DNA of 13,555 nt from assembly GCA_964388435.1 (NCBI GenBank), contig CAYMAH010000047.1:1-13555 (forward strand), in the 5' to 3' direction. Shown here piece by piece: positions 13,316-13,555 of the stretch; positions within the stretch are counted from its first letter, which is position 1, and each line of letters opens with the position of its first letter. This DNA is from DTNV01 sp964388435 (GTDB lineage Archaea; Micrarchaeota; Micrarchaeia; Norongarragalinales; UBA8480). Position numbers and translations under genes: made by a program. The notes under the pieces were generated by a model. The model was not told where the DNA came from, ran no database searches, and saw only the letters and a program-made list of their open reading frames with translations.

Positions 13316-13555
13316 TCAATTCCCTTTGATTAGGTGGAAATTATTTTCTTTTTTGTCTTGCTTTACAAACCCTATTTTGCAAAGGAGATTTTTTGAAATT
13401 TTATTTTTAACATTAACGAAAGCATGAACCTCTTTTATACCCAATTCAAATATTCTATTTTTATTTTCAACTACGTTACAAAAACCGATTATTTCATTTT
13501 TACTTTTATCCACCGCTAAATTAAACACGCCCAAGTTTTTTGAATTGTTTGACAT
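13316..13555 (-). pseudogene. GNAT acetyltransferase remnant lacking the acetyl-CoA core (runs to window edge)
   Basis: The 79 visible codons contain the beta-strand segment NEIIGFCNVVENKNR and then, almost at once, the C-terminal GNAT pattern LGIKEVHAFVNVKNKISKNLLCKIGFVKQ ('LG-x-x-x-V-x-A-x-V-x-x-x-N-x-x-S-x-x-LL-x-K-x-GF'). In complete GNAT enzymes about 40-50 residues lie between these, including the R/Q-x-x-G-x-G/A loop that binds acetyl-CoA. That loop is missing here, so the product cannot be a normal acetyltransferase. An ATG sits exactly at the window edge, and the frame could continue beyond it. Most likely an internally deleted relic; a short functional protein is possible. Confidence 0.5.

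Noticed and set aside
1..13555. CRISPR arrays, insertion sequences, transposases
   Set aside because: No regularly spaced repeats, transposase motifs or long terminal inverted repeats were seen.

Overview
The window looks like a piece of a small, AT-rich archaeal genome, most likely a DPANN-type archaeon (inference; the lineage cannot be fixed from 13.5 kb). The archaeal signs are RNA polymerase subunit K, the exosome subunit Csl4, KsgA/Dim1, an archaeal/eukaryotic-type prolyl-tRNA synthetase, a tRNA gene with no encoded CCA, and TATA-like boxes about 26 bp upstream of short-leader starts. Genes are tightly packed, with ATGA and TAATG overlaps. Proteins read through normally with TAA, TAG and TGA all used as stops.

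Region 1 (1-2954): a partial, probably catalytically dead transglutaminase-like protein and rpoK on the + strand. A compact minus-strand operon follows (ferritin-like protein, Nudix hydrolase, ksgA), then a divergent + strand endonuclease IV that shares a 58-bp promoter region with the operon. Ferritin, Nudix and AP endonuclease together suggest an iron/oxidative-damage theme, with rRNA methylation attached.

Region 2 (2955-5569): an intergenic stretch with a strong 71-nt hairpin that looks like a small RNA, then a + strand RNA-processing operon: helical hypothetical, csl4, tRNA-Phe(GAA), RNase Z, and an anchored extracytoplasmic protein. The csl4 stop codon lies inside the tRNA, and RNase Z, the enzyme that trims tRNA 3' ends, starts 27 nt after that tRNA.

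Region 3 (5584-10968, minus strand): a six-gene cassette for an envelope-spanning type IV secretion-like machine: VirB2/T4SS-pilin-like protein, large sequon-rich surface protein, VirB6-like polytopic channel, PrgI/VirB3-like membrane protein fused to a VirB4/TraC N-terminal-like domain, VirB4 ATPase, and a small two-TM protein. No relaxase or VirD4 coupling protein is visible. The set (pilin, VirB6, VirB4, tiny two-TM protein) recalls the crenarchaeal Ced/Ted DNA-import systems more than a conjugative element. This is the most interesting system in the window.

Region 4 (10969-13555): about 640 bp without a gene but with several strong hairpins and scattered RNase P RNA-like motifs on the + strand. 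Next come a divergent prolyl-tRNA synthetase, a small ORF broken by one in-frame TAA, and a GNAT acetyltransferase relic that lacks its acetyl-CoA-binding core. This end looks like a more fluid, accessory part of the genome.
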